Origin: a virus
DNA length: 64,000 nt
IMG/VR virus record: IMGVR_UViG_3300023174_000068
Span: 1-64,000 of that record
Direction: 5' to 3' (one strand)
How positions within the stretch are numbered: the stretch's first letter is position 1; every line of letters begins with the position of its first letter. The notes under the pieces were generated by a model. That model searched no databases and was not told where the DNA came from. It saw only the letters and a program-made list of their open reading frames with translations. Positions 52,801 through 60,447 of this stretch are shown here, piece by piece. A program made the translations under genes and the position numbers.

Positions 52801-53771
52801 AGGAAGTTGATTTCATTTTTACCACCATCTGATATTGTGTTTCCGATTAGGTCGATTAAACCGTTAGGATAATCTTTTTCAATTAATTCATTATTAAATG
52901 CACAGAACACGCCTGTCTTATCGGTATCTCTATTGATTGTAGTTTCAATAAAAATGTTTCTACCATTTAAGTCTCTAAAATAAGGTATCAAAGATAATCC
53001 CTCATAAAAAGCGAGTGATGTAACATTTCTATCATTTGCAAAATTTCTAACTTGATCCTTTCTCAAACCAGAAGCACTAAAGCAGTTCACCCATCTTGGA
53101 TCAACTGCTAATTCTTGGTAATTTGACCAGTCACCAGCAACAATCAAAACATCAACAAGATAATCAGAAGCAAAATCCAACCCATTAACATATGTTGGTA
53201 GTTTTTCGATTGAACCATACCATTCAAGCAATGTTCTATCAAATCCAGTAACAGTAGATTTGAAAACAAACACAGATACGTATCTATCAGACAAGTTTGT
53301 AATACTAAATGCTCTTTCTGAGTATCCTGTATTATTTTTTGTTAGGTTAATGAAAGATTCTGTGTCTCTTTTCCAGAAACCAGTCGTATCAAAAAATCTT
53401 CTATACGGTCCTTCTCTTTCGATGTCGTTTGAATACGCAGGAGATGAAGAAAGTGATTGATATTCTAACTTATCTAAATTATCATCTGTTAATAACAAGT
53501 TCATTGCAAAAACCGGGGAAGTTTCCAGCATTTTGCTAATGGTTCTGTGAAAGAATGATTTTTTTCTTTCTAAGCCTCTATCTAGTTGACCGAATATTGA
53601 TTCAAGCTCGTTTGAGTTTGTTATTCGTATGGGAGTATTGACAGGTCCCTTTTTGGAAACACCAATTACTAAATTTGTTATTCCCTGAACAGTTGGACTT
53701 GTGATAACCGACTTGTCGAATTCTTCGATAAAGATTCCCGGTCTTTTGTATTTTCCAATTTGAATTGCCAT
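49815..53771 (-). CDS. 18: Contractile tail sheath protein (T4 gp18-like)
   Basis: 1318 residues, about twice T4 gp18 (659). The N-terminal KYKRPGIFIEEFDKSVI and NLVIGVSKKGP are typical of sheath subunits. The C-terminal part holds the conserved folded core (REVLIELERELSRML, NTPDIRAEIKLRADTICETY, IKGMGIIVNNITILRTG). The long insertion between is beta-rich (about 100-950). It would polymerise around the tube and contract on infection. Its own TATATATA box is 25 bases upstream and a strong terminator follows. Confidence 0.93.
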   Translation of the reverse strand: MAIQIGKYKRPGIFIEEFDKSVITSPTVQGITNLVIGVSKKGPVNTPIRITNSNELESIFGQLDRGLERKKSFFHRTISKMLETSPVFAMNLLLTDDNLDKLEYQSLSSSPAYSNDIEREGPYRRFFDTTGFWKRDTESFINLTKNNTGYSERAFSITNLSDRYVSVFVFKSTVTGFDRTLLEWYGSIEKLPTYVNGLDFASDYLVDVLIVAGDWSNYQELAVDPRWVNCFSASGLRKDQVRNFANDRNVTSLAFYEGLSLIPYFRDLNGRNIFIETTINRDTDKTGVFCAFNNELIEKDYPNGLIDLIGNTISDGGKNEINFLSYRETITEDVLIESTPLDLPGNVTAMLGTYSFNNQTDHAYNWSGSLSDKPLTSGVVENTERTAWFAESSVYNVSLHSATPSIVTATTSISITYDVNPNGAYVIVGNQYVPISATATLTLNSTDYPFNTSIATYSVAFVVDTTGEIKTVATYAPDVNPSVNASDTVLGYLDLGIASQSFVAPQNFTVENISVDTNGFKDYSFGTNSTDDYYIYEVLPGYGDEIVIEFPGTNAVADTSNYEQYRKIKLFNRLVNLIDNSNKNQMSLVLNPNTYEKYSFENITISNIVQSSLFNKSFRLKTGLTSAQLSDILAGFFCVYTSDNEIILGTDGVESKSTIADFNSVGVSGKYSTLHQKFEDGLVNTGDYFFSNRMFLPYSGATYSATNLLNNGVDVYFVDGEEAPNGGLTQAYAGYNYIVFRSDVANWDNEIDLQTFEQLQFPGSTLNKGPFTLIVNPVNDFNGYTPHQIATSLGYGTGSYAYTVSEEVVYEELNDQMRINDYLVRHYLKMYLDGSNNLYTDFVESDLETPSYVAHKANNDFYIKSEKSNYKQTIECELPAGYVQVPNKILVNSARYTEIKVGDFLEAYYDPTTLAVGQYPRKLTRILSKRRYSGDLSLTEITCDSRILTRFTGDALQTNRFVTVDQYATTLKTIALKGFRIRTASMPDGTEERQTAILNTISKGTPLFKAITNKEAIDFRYLIDCFGLGLTEFSKQPLVDICGTRLDCFGFINMPSARDFRNSSSPAFTNTEGVLQMEYVAKGGDPESSPAFFYSFAKGPGVTSVGYFFPYVLINDNGRPLEHPSAPFVATTYMAKHISNIGNVTPWTIAAGVTNGRITGINSLELDFTLEDIEFLNQAQINPLVFKRNRGFVIETENTGQTLVKSALSYIHVREVLIELERELSRMLLDFQWRFNTPDIRAEIKLRADTICETYVSRNGLYNYFNKMDEENNTAELIDNQIGVLDTYVEPIKGMGIIVNNITILRTGAIEAGGFING

Positions 53772-53795
53772 AATGATTTGTACTTTATTTTTAAG

Positions 53796-53803
53796 TATAT
53801 ATA
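53796..53803 (-). promoter_or_regulatory. TATATATA box upstream of the tail sheath gene
   Basis: TATATATA 25 bases before the ATG at 53771; late-type box before a known late gene. Confidence 0.5.
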
Positions 53804-53840
53804 AAAGTCAAAAAATGAATTTTTTTCTATTTTACGTCGG

Positions 53841-54389
53841 CTAAACTTTCTTTTTTAGTTCAGTTAATTCATCTTTGGCCTTTTTCATGAGTTCATCATG
53901 TTCCTTTAAAACTTGTTTTATTTGTTTTTCTTTTTCAGCAAGTGTTACAGTAATAGTAGATTGGTCATCAGAGTTCTGTTTCAATTGCGTTTCAATATTT
54001 TTTAATGAAACTGGTTCGTTCTTATTAAGCTCTTTTCTATCCAACAATTCAGATTTTTTGTTCTTTTTATCTTCTCGCGTTTTAATTAATTCTTTAATTT
54101 CATTTTCTAATCGGCAAATTTTCATCCAATCAACTGCAAATTTATTCCTACCTTCTTTTTCAGGCATCAATTTTTCTATTTCTTGTGAAATTTCTGCATC
54201 GTTTTTTGTTGAACTATAAAGCTGTTCAATTTTAGATTTGAGTGAATTGTAGTCTGATAATTGTTTTTCTAAATCCTTTAGTTCGTCTCTACTCTCTTCC
54301 TTTTCAATCTTTTGGTCAGTCGTTTCTGGTTCTAACTCTTCGTTCAATTGCAGTTGTTTAATAAAATGTTTGAACTTTTTAATTATCAT
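53841..54389 (-). CDS. Coiled-coil protein with capsid-targeting tag
   Basis: 182 residues. It starts MIIKKFKHFIKQLQLNEELE: tag plus LNE. The rest is a long, highly charged coiled coil (DQKIEKEESRDELKDLEKQL, EKEKQIKQVLKEHDELMKK). It overlaps the end of the 903-residue gene by 4 bases, indicating coupling. Could be a scaffold-like or packaged protein. Confidence 0.66.
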   Translation of the reverse strand: MIIKKFKHFIKQLQLNEELEPETTDQKIEKEESRDELKDLEKQLSDYNSLKSKIEQLYSSTKNDAEISQEIEKLMPEKEGRNKFAVDWMKICRLENEIKELIKTREDKKNKKSELLDRKELNKNEPVSLKNIETQLKQNSDDQSTITVTLAEKEKQIKQVLKEHDELMKKAKDELTELKKKV

Positions 54390-57097
54390 GATAATTTAAT
54401 TACAGGAATGAAGTCTTGTTTTTCGCCAAATTTAGTTGTTGTTAAAGTTGTTATATTTGGCAAAATTGATTTTATACCCTTCACCGACTGGGTGTTTTTA
54501 TCACTATCGAGTGCTTTGAAAAGATACATTTCACCCGCCTTTTCACCCTCTTTAACTAAATAGCTTGGTATTTTAATATCTTTTAATGAAATAATATTTG
54601 TTTGCGGTTTGCCCTCTTGTAGATACACTGAATTTATTTCTATTTTGTTCAACCGACCTCCCGTAAGCTTCACTAAATTATCAGCAGAAATCACAGTCTG
54701 TAAAATTGGATAAGGACCTGAGCCGGTTTTTTCTAGTAAATTCATTGATGTCAAGTCTCCTTTGTCTAATTTCACAGAAGGTTCATATTGTCTTAATATT
54801 CGCTGAAAGTTAAACATTGATTTTGAGACATAAAGGAAGTAGTTTGAAGCCTGTCCACTTGGTATAAAAAAGTATAATATTTCAATCCTTCCCTCATTGT
54901 TTTTTCCAGTTACCGCAAAGATGGTTCCTCTAAACTTCTTTTCTTTGAAGGAATCTGCTAAATTTTTTGCGGATTGGAATTTTAATTTTGATGTTTCTAT
55001 CTTATCAGCCACTGGCCCAATTTCTTCTAAATCAGTTTTACCATCGGCGCCTGTATATGATAACGGTGTGTCGTCTTGATTTCCAGAAAAGAAAGCTTCG
55101 GCAACGACACCAAAGTATTTATTTAAGGTTCTTTTTTGAACACCGCCTTCTTCACCTCTCATACTACCACCTGATTTATAAAGTTCATCACCGTCAAGGA
55201 AGTCAAGCATCATTTGTCGAAGAGCCACCCCGGCTCCTTCTTTTATATTTCCACTACCATCTTCTATCTTTGTTTTAGCAGCAAATATCGGAGCATATTT
55301 AGTATTTGATAAAACATCCATCACCGCGTCTTCCCACATATTAAAAGTTTTGTTATGTCGGTAGGGACCATCTTCGGTTGCTGAAGGCTCCCCTGAGCTG
55401 TAACCAAATGCGGTATACTCTGACCAAGTTGATGCTTTTACTTCCCCCTTAGTGGTCCCCACTGGTATAATTGATGTTGTGTGTAATTTATAAGCTCGGT
55501 TGAATATTCTAACTATTTCAATTATTGGATTCATTCCTCTAATAACTAAGAATTTAGGGTCTTTAACATTTTCCTGGACTTGCGTCTCGATTTTCTTTGC
55601 TTCTTCCTCTGCGACTAAATAGTCATCTATCTCTAAATTTTCTTTGAAATATGTTTTTATTTTTTCAGAAACAGATTCTCCACCCTCTTCATTCCCATCT
55701 GCCTCTTTTATTAGTTTTACAAATCTGTCGTATTTAAATAAAATTGATTCCTGTTTCTTTTCCGGATTAAGTTGTGATGGTTCAACTTTCATTAGCATTT
55801 TAAGACTTTCAACAAAATCTTTAAGAGGTGTAGACAAGTCTCCATAGCTACCATAAAGACCTTTACCATCAAATTGCAGAGCTCTTCTACAAAATCTTGC
55901 TATTTTTTCAGCAACTACAATCTTCTTATTTTTGTCTGATATGATTTCGATACTTTCTTTATATAAGGGATCTGTTGGCGCGTTTAGTGTTGCCTTTTTA
56001 TCACCAACTAAATATCTTAGAATTTCTTTGTAAAGACTCTTTATCACTTTTTTTGATTCGTCATCATTTTTTTTAGACAAAATTTCATTTAAGAAGGTAT
56101 TGGTCACCGCTATTCCTTTTTCTTTTGGATTTTCAAGAATTTGAATTGATGTTCTTAGCTTAGCAAAAGCCTGATTCGCATGGGATTCACCGGAACTTGT
56201 CTGATTTCTCTCTGATTCAAAAATAAAACTTTCTTTTTTTGGTTTCCCAAAATTAAGTTTAAGACCCTTAGGTAAGGTCATCTTTGATATCGGAATTTTT
56301 GTCTGCGCAGCCTTAGTAATAAAGGGTTGTAGTGCTTGTTGGTTTGATTTTATAATCTCATCCAATGTAAGACCAAATTTATTTACCTGCTTATCCAATT
56401 GAAGTTTTTCTATTGTCTCACCACCCTTTAATTCATGCGCGATTGCTTGTTGAGAAGACAATTGACTTGGTACATTAGAAATTTTGACTTTTTTGTAGTT
56501 CAATAAGACTAGAGAAAGTGAGCTTAAATTCTTTATCATAAGCGGATAATATGAACTAAGTGATTTTTCTGAATCACCTTCTTTTGAATCACCTTTTTCA
56601 CCATCTGAATCTTTGAATTGATTAAGAAATTCTAAAAACTTCTTTAGTTTTTCGATTATCTCTTTCTTTTTTTCCTCTGACTCTTTTTCCACGCTCAGAC
56701 TCTCTATCTGAGAGGTAGTGTCGGCGGTCATCTGTTTTAATACATCGACTTTTTCACCGTCTTCAACCGCATTTGCTAAACTTTTTAAAACCTCGGAAAT
56801 TTGAATGTCACTAATCTGAGTTTTCTGTTTTTCAGGCAAATCATAATACGATCCTTCACCTATCAAATTATCAAATTGTTCTTTAAGTGAATTTATAACA
56901 AAAGTCATTTTTGTCATTTTTGCCCCAATGCCAATCTTTCTAACTACCCAATTAACTAATTTACCCAAAAGTGAATCACCCCAAGTAATTTCATTTTTAA
57001 ATGCCTCGTTTAAATGTTGCGTTTTTTTATAAGATTCAAATTGTCTTCTTTCGTGTAAATTTTGTAGATAGTCATCTCTTTTTTTAAGGTATTTCAT
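54386..57097 (-). CDS. Giant putative internal head protein, paralogue of the 546-residue tagged protein
   Basis: 903 residues. It starts MKYLKKRDDYLQNLHE, a tag with LHE, and a second site LNE near residue 30. Residues ~180-455 are clearly related to the protein at 14403 (DKNKKIVVAEKIARFCRRAL versus DKNKRKVVAEKMARLAKRTL). After that a separate C-terminal region (about 480-900) has a beta-rich, possibly catalytic or structural domain (e.g. FLVIRGMNPIIEIVRIFNRA, GRLNKIEINSVYLQEGK). Likely one of the largest packaged proteins of the phage. No known enzyme motif. Confidence 0.68.
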   Translation of the reverse strand: MKYLKKRDDYLQNLHERRQFESYKKTQHLNEAFKNEITWGDSLLGKLVNWVVRKIGIGAKMTKMTFVINSLKEQFDNLIGEGSYYDLPEKQKTQISDIQISEVLKSLANAVEDGEKVDVLKQMTADTTSQIESLSVEKESEEKKKEIIEKLKKFLEFLNQFKDSDGEKGDSKEGDSEKSLSSYYPLMIKNLSSLSLVLLNYKKVKISNVPSQLSSQQAIAHELKGGETIEKLQLDKQVNKFGLTLDEIIKSNQQALQPFITKAAQTKIPISKMTLPKGLKLNFGKPKKESFIFESERNQTSSGESHANQAFAKLRTSIQILENPKEKGIAVTNTFLNEILSKKNDDESKKVIKSLYKEILRYLVGDKKATLNAPTDPLYKESIEIISDKNKKIVVAEKIARFCRRALQFDGKGLYGSYGDLSTPLKDFVESLKMLMKVEPSQLNPEKKQESILFKYDRFVKLIKEADGNEEGGESVSEKIKTYFKENLEIDDYLVAEEEAKKIETQVQENVKDPKFLVIRGMNPIIEIVRIFNRAYKLHTTSIIPVGTTKGEVKASTWSEYTAFGYSSGEPSATEDGPYRHNKTFNMWEDAVMDVLSNTKYAPIFAAKTKIEDGSGNIKEGAGVALRQMMLDFLDGDELYKSGGSMRGEEGGVQKRTLNKYFGVVAEAFFSGNQDDTPLSYTGADGKTDLEEIGPVADKIETSKLKFQSAKNLADSFKEKKFRGTIFAVTGKNNEGRIEILYFFIPSGQASNYFLYVSKSMFNFQRILRQYEPSVKLDKGDLTSMNLLEKTGSGPYPILQTVISADNLVKLTGGRLNKIEINSVYLQEGKPQTNIISLKDIKIPSYLVKEGEKAGEMYLFKALDSDKNTQSVKGIKSILPNITTLTTTKFGEKQDFIPVIKLS

Positions 57098-57121
57098 GGT
57101 AAAATATTATAAAATTTTTTT

Positions 57122-57128
57122 TATATAT
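57122..57128 (-). promoter_or_regulatory. TATATAT box upstream of the 903-residue protein
   Basis: TATATAT 25 bases before the ATG at 57097, facing left from a divergent region. Confidence 0.42.
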
Positions 57129-57230
57129 TAAAAAAAATATAGTTGAATTTTAAATAAAAAAAAATTAATACCAATTTCTAAAAAATTTAAGAAAAATCCA
57201 AAGTTTGTTTTTTTTAATGAATTTTTTTTG

Positions 57231-57238
57231 TATATATA
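57231..57238 (+). promoter_or_regulatory. TATATATA box upstream of the WNG-repeat protein
   Basis: TATATATA 23 bases before the ATG at 57262; the divergent partner of the box at 57122. Confidence 0.42.
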
Positions 57239-57261
57239 TCGTATAAAATTATTACTATGTA

Positions 57262-57576
57262 ATGGGTATTTCAGAACTGGTCTTTAATAAAAAGGCACTA
57301 AAATCAAAAAAAGATATTTTAGACGTACTCAGAAAACTAGAACTTTATTGGCTTATTGATTCAGAATGTGAAGGAGCATGTATTGAGATTGAAAAGAATA
57401 CAGTTATCTGGCATTCTGGACTATACTTAACCGGCGATTGGAACTTCGGTATTTTCTTAAACGGTGACTTTAGGGGTAACTGGATAAATGGTATCTGGGG
57501 TGATGGTTTATTCGATGATGATATTTATCAGAAAATTGAAATATCAAAAAACGTATTTACGTTAAAAAGAAAATAA
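57262..57576 (+). CDS. Small protein with W-x-G repeat strip
   Basis: 104 residues. The middle has a repeated pattern of aromatic, spacer and Gly (YLTGDWNFGIF, LNGDFRGNWINGIWGDG), like pentapeptide or WNG-type solenoids in phage structural proteins. The rest is helical. The function is unknown; it might bind sugar or form a beta-helix. Confidence 0.65.
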   Translation: MGISELVFNKKALKSKKDILDVLRKLELYWLIDSECEGACIEIEKNTVIWHSGLYLTGDWNFGIFLNGDFRGNWINGIWGDGLFDDDIYQKIEISKNVFTLKRK

Positions 57577-57616
57577 ACATAACCCAATCAACGGTCCAAA
57601 AAATAATTTATTCACT

Positions 57617-58066
57617 ATGAAACGAAAAAAATTATTGACCGATGAATGTCACACGATTCTCTATCAAAATACAAAAACCACTATTAACCAAACAACAGAT
57701 GGTTATGTCTTTGAAATTGGTTCAGAAATAACAAATGACTTAGGTGAAGGCGTTGCGATTTTAATGTTTTATGGAGAATCAGACCAAAAAATCTGGGATT
57801 TAGAGATACAAAACCGAAACAGTGATATCATACCAGCTAAGACGCTATACTGGCTCACCGGTGGTCCAACAGAGTGGAAAACTATGAACAATTATAAAAT
57901 TCCGTGGTGCGAGTGCCATTTGGATTTTCAACAGGAGTTTGGTCTTTTAATATTAAAAATTATCAGAAATTCTAAAAAACTATCCGATATCAAAGAAGGA
58001 TTTACTCAATATACTAATTTACCAATTCTATATGATTGGGCATTAAGTAAAGAAATTATTTACTAA
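57617..58066 (+). CDS. Hypothetical protein
   Basis: 149 residues, beta-rich, starting MKRKKLLTDECHTILYQNTK, with three tryptophans in IWDLEIQ, LYWLTGGPTEWKTM. No family recognised. It is part of a plus-strand run leading to the terminase. No separate promoter box is obvious. Confidence 0.65.
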   Translation: MKRKKLLTDECHTILYQNTKTTINQTTDGYVFEIGSEITNDLGEGVAILMFYGESDQKIWDLEIQNRNSDIIPAKTLYWLTGGPTEWKTMNNYKIPWCECHLDFQQEFGLLILKIIRNSKKLSDIKEGFTQYTNLPILYDWALSKEIIY

Positions 58067-58086
58067 TACTCTAGAAATTTAATTAA

Positions 58087-58093
58087 TATATAT
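58087..58093 (+). promoter_or_regulatory. TATATAT box upstream of the zinc-ribbon protein
   Basis: TATATAT 6 bases before the ATG at 58100; close spacing suggests a very short leader. Confidence 0.3.
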
Positions 58094-58099
58094 TAAATT

Positions 58100-58339
58100 A
58101 TGGAGAATTTATCAACAGTTTGTAGAAATCCTTGGTGTAAAGCTACGTTTTTCTATACAGAAAATGACATGATCGACGAAGGAGAATCAAAAGTCCCGCC
58201 ACAGGTGTGTAAAAAATGTAATAGTTTCAACTCAGAATTGAGTGGTGGCGTTGAATGGATTGATAGAGAATACCCAAAAGATTACCCAAACATGAGATAT
58301 CACCAAATTAAATACAAAGTTACAAACTATAGACAATGA
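58100..58339 (+). CDS. Small zinc-ribbon-like protein
   Basis: 79 residues. Four cysteines in CRNPWC and VCKKCN can form a zinc ribbon. The tail is Tyr-rich (DYPNMRYHQIKYKV). It overlaps the start of the next gene by 4 bases. Unknown role. Confidence 0.68.
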   Translation: MENLSTVCRNPWCKATFFYTENDMIDEGESKVPPQVCKKCNSFNSELSGGVEWIDREYPKDYPNMRYHQIKYKVTNYRQ

Positions 58340-59184
58340 ATGCTCTTTTTTTTGATATTGATTCTATAATAAAAGTAGAAAGCAAGGTTTGGGTTGTTTC
58401 AAAAAAATATCCCAATAGACCTTTAATCAAACTTAGCGAATCTGAATTTAATTTGATACAAACTGGAATTTTCAAAACCAAAGGTGTAGAGCTTAACATA
58501 TCAGGCAAGAATCAATGGATTAGCGAAGAGACTTATAATCTAATAAAATCAGCTTGTAAAAAAAACTCGGTTGATATAACTGCACTTGCTTTTTCAATGA
58601 AAGAATTTAATGACCCAGAAATAATTGATAGTTTAGAATATCATATCTTCAAAGAGCACCTAATCGATTGTAAAAATTACACCGGTCATATTTATCTACT
58701 TTGTTCAAAAAATACACTTAGAAACTACGAAAAAATTATACAAAAGGTGAAAAGTTACTTAGAATCAATTGGTGTAGAGTTATTTGGACACTATGCCTTA
58801 TCGGAAACTTTTTTCAATAGAGATGAAGATAAAATAGTGCAATCTAAGAACAAACTTTTGATACAACACTTAGTTGGATACAAAACCGATGATGATAAAT
58901 TTACAGACAATCAAATTCAGCAGTATAAAAACATCACCTATTATGACAGCGACTCCAAATCAATTGATTTTTCAAAAAGTATAAATAATCTACTAAAAAT
59001 TCTTTATGATAATTCAACTGATTCGATTAAAGATGAAATTAAGACCAAAGTTGATAACTCAGAAATAAAATTACTTTCAAACTTTGTAACCTACAATTTA
59101 AGTAACCCCTTTGTAAAGTTTGAGACAAAAATTAGCCTATATAATTTAGTAAAATCTTTTGAGAGTTTTAAGTGGAGAGACTAA
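58336..59184 (+). CDS. Hypothetical protein with HAD-like N-terminus
   Basis: 282 residues. It starts MNALFFDIDSII, a D-x-D on a hydrophobic strand like HAD motif I, but clear downstream HAD motifs are missing, so the assignment is weak. It is largely helical. The 3' end overlaps the convergent gene by 4 bases. Confidence 0.6.
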   Translation: MNALFFDIDSIIKVESKVWVVSKKYPNRPLIKLSESEFNLIQTGIFKTKGVELNISGKNQWISEETYNLIKSACKKNSVDITALAFSMKEFNDPEIIDSLEYHIFKEHLIDCKNYTGHIYLLCSKNTLRNYEKIIQKVKSYLESIGVELFGHYALSETFFNRDEDKIVQSKNKLLIQHLVGYKTDDDKFTDNQIQQYKNITYYDSDSKSIDFSKSINNLLKILYDNSTDSIKDEIKTKVDNSEIKLLSNFVTYNLSNPFVKFETKISLYNLVKSFESFKWRD

Positions 59185-59807
59185 CCCCGTTTATCACTGT
59201 CTTTATTTAACATAGCCTTTTTTATCAACTCATTTAGATCCCTGTTACTTGTTATCACACCATCTTTAACCGACTGACCATCAACATCATCTGTTTTTAT
59301 ATCAGGATTTTCAATTTCGTTATATCCCATATCCTTTCTTAGCGTTTTATAAAACTTTTCCAAATCAGTTCTTTGACCCGAAAGGAATTTAGCATTTTCT
59401 CGTATTTGACCAATAGTTTGATTGACTACCTCGTGCATTCTAGCTGAATTATCACCGTTGTCTATTTGCCTAAGCTGTGATAAGAAGTTTTTTCTAGTCA
59501 TTTTAGTTAAAAATATTGCCTCGGCATAAACCATAGCATCTTCTTTCATTTTGTTTTTAATGTAGGGATGGTCTTTCAATTGTGGTATATCGCTTAGATA
59601 AAGATCTACTAACGACTCTAAAACACCCATTGATTGTTGAGAAGAAGTAGTTAAGTCAGAATCGTAGTCATAGATTTCGATTTCTCCTAAATTAGGAAGG
59701 TCTTCCGGTTTTGCAAGGTGTTTTGAAATATCAAAGTCGGTCCCCTCAGACTGAATCTGTTCGAATTCATCTTGTAATCTATTTCTTTCATTTTCGGACT
59801 TTGACAT
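59181..59807 (-). CDS. Helical protein divergent from the terminase, possible small terminase subunit
   Basis: 208 residues, acidic N-terminus and mostly helix (VLESLVDLYLSDIPQL, RENAKFLSGQRTDLEKFY). In T4 the small terminase gene (16) precedes gene 17. Here this gene lies next to terL but faces away, so the call is only positional. It shares the self-complementary TATATAT box with terL. Confidence 0.5.
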   Translation of the reverse strand: MSKSENERNRLQDEFEQIQSEGTDFDISKHLAKPEDLPNLGEIEIYDYDSDLTTSSQQSMGVLESLVDLYLSDIPQLKDHPYIKNKMKEDAMVYAEAIFLTKMTRKNFLSQLRQIDNGDNSARMHEVVNQTIGQIRENAKFLSGQRTDLEKFYKTLRKDMGYNEIENPDIKTDDVDGQSVKDGVITSNRDLNELIKKAMLNKDSDKRG

Positions 59808-59825
59808 AAAGGCGGTTTTTTACAA

Positions 59826-59832
59826 TATATAT
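59826..59832. promoter_or_regulatory. Shared bidirectional TATATAT box, terL / 208-residue gene
   Basis: TATATAT centred between the divergent starts at 59807 and 59852, 19-20 bases from each. Being self-complementary it could drive both. Confidence 0.42.
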
Positions 59833-59851
59833 TAAAAATAAAGTCTCCGTG

Positions 59852-60376
59852 ATGGCAAAACAAGGTGAAGAATTAGAAAGGCAAATGATATTTACCACCA
59901 ATGTCGTAAATGAATCGACAGATAAGATTAATGATGGTATTGTCATTAAAAGATATCAAAATCCATGGCTAAAAAGTGAAGTGGGTGTAAGAAGAGCGGG
60001 TGTGGCATTTAAGATGACACAAGATGAACAACAGGAGTATATAAATTGCGCTTTGGATATACACTACTTTGTAGAAAAATACTGCAAAGTGAAAAGAGAA
60101 GATGGTTCAATTGGTAACATAAGTCTCAGGGATTATCAAAATGAAATACTTGATAATTTGGTAAATAGTCGATTTAATATAATAATGGCGAGTCGGCAAG
60201 TTGGAAAATGCTTTTCTTTTAACACAATAATATCGATTGAAAAAAATGATATCCAATATGATGTTAGAATAGGAAAGCTCTATTATTCAATGATTTCCAA
60301 AGAAAGAAAGCTTACAATTTTAGAAAAAATTAAGATTAAGTTATATGACTATCTATACAGATTAGAAAATCTCTAA
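59852..60376 (+). CDS. terL: Large terminase subunit, N-terminal part with intein N-fragment
   Basis: 174 residues from the ATG at 59852 (a GTG three bases upstream is less likely): a 119-residue N-extein and a 55-residue intein N-fragment. The extein has SLRDYQNEILDNL and ends MASRQVGK, the terminase Walker A cut between Lys and Thr. Intein Cys1 follows, so ATP binding needs trans-splicing with the product of the gene at 62189. Terminase packages DNA into proheads. The other half is 1.8 kb away, beyond an inverted endonuclease gene. Confidence 0.92.
   Translation: MAKQGEELERQMIFTTNVVNESTDKINDGIVIKRYQNPWLKSEVGVRRAGVAFKMTQDEQQEYINCALDIHYFVEKYCKVKREDGSIGNISLRDYQNEILDNLVNSRFNIIMASRQVGKCFSFNTIISIEKNDIQYDVRIGKLYYSMISKERKLTILEKIKIKLYDYLYRLENL
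60209..60373 (+). other. Split intein N-fragment in TerL
   Basis: 55 residues starting CFSFNTIISIEKND. The block-A-like part is only about 25-30 residues (like AceL-TerL). It is followed by a basic amphipathic tail (TILEKIKIKLYDYLYRLENL) that could dock with the similar hydrophobic head of the C-fragment. Confidence 0.87.
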
Positions 60377-60381
60377 ACAAT

Positions 60382-60447
60382 ACTTATTACTATCGGTGAT
60401 AATATTGCGAATAAACAAACGGGTATCTGAATTGAGATGTAATAAGT
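60382..60447. other. Nine-base inverted repeat between terL N-half and the endonuclease gene
   Basis: ACTTATTAC (60382-60390) and GTAATAAGT (60439-60447) flank 48 bases that can form two small hairpins (TATC/GATA and ATCT/AGAT). It lies between convergent stops; it may be a weak terminator or structured RNA. Confidence 0.35.
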
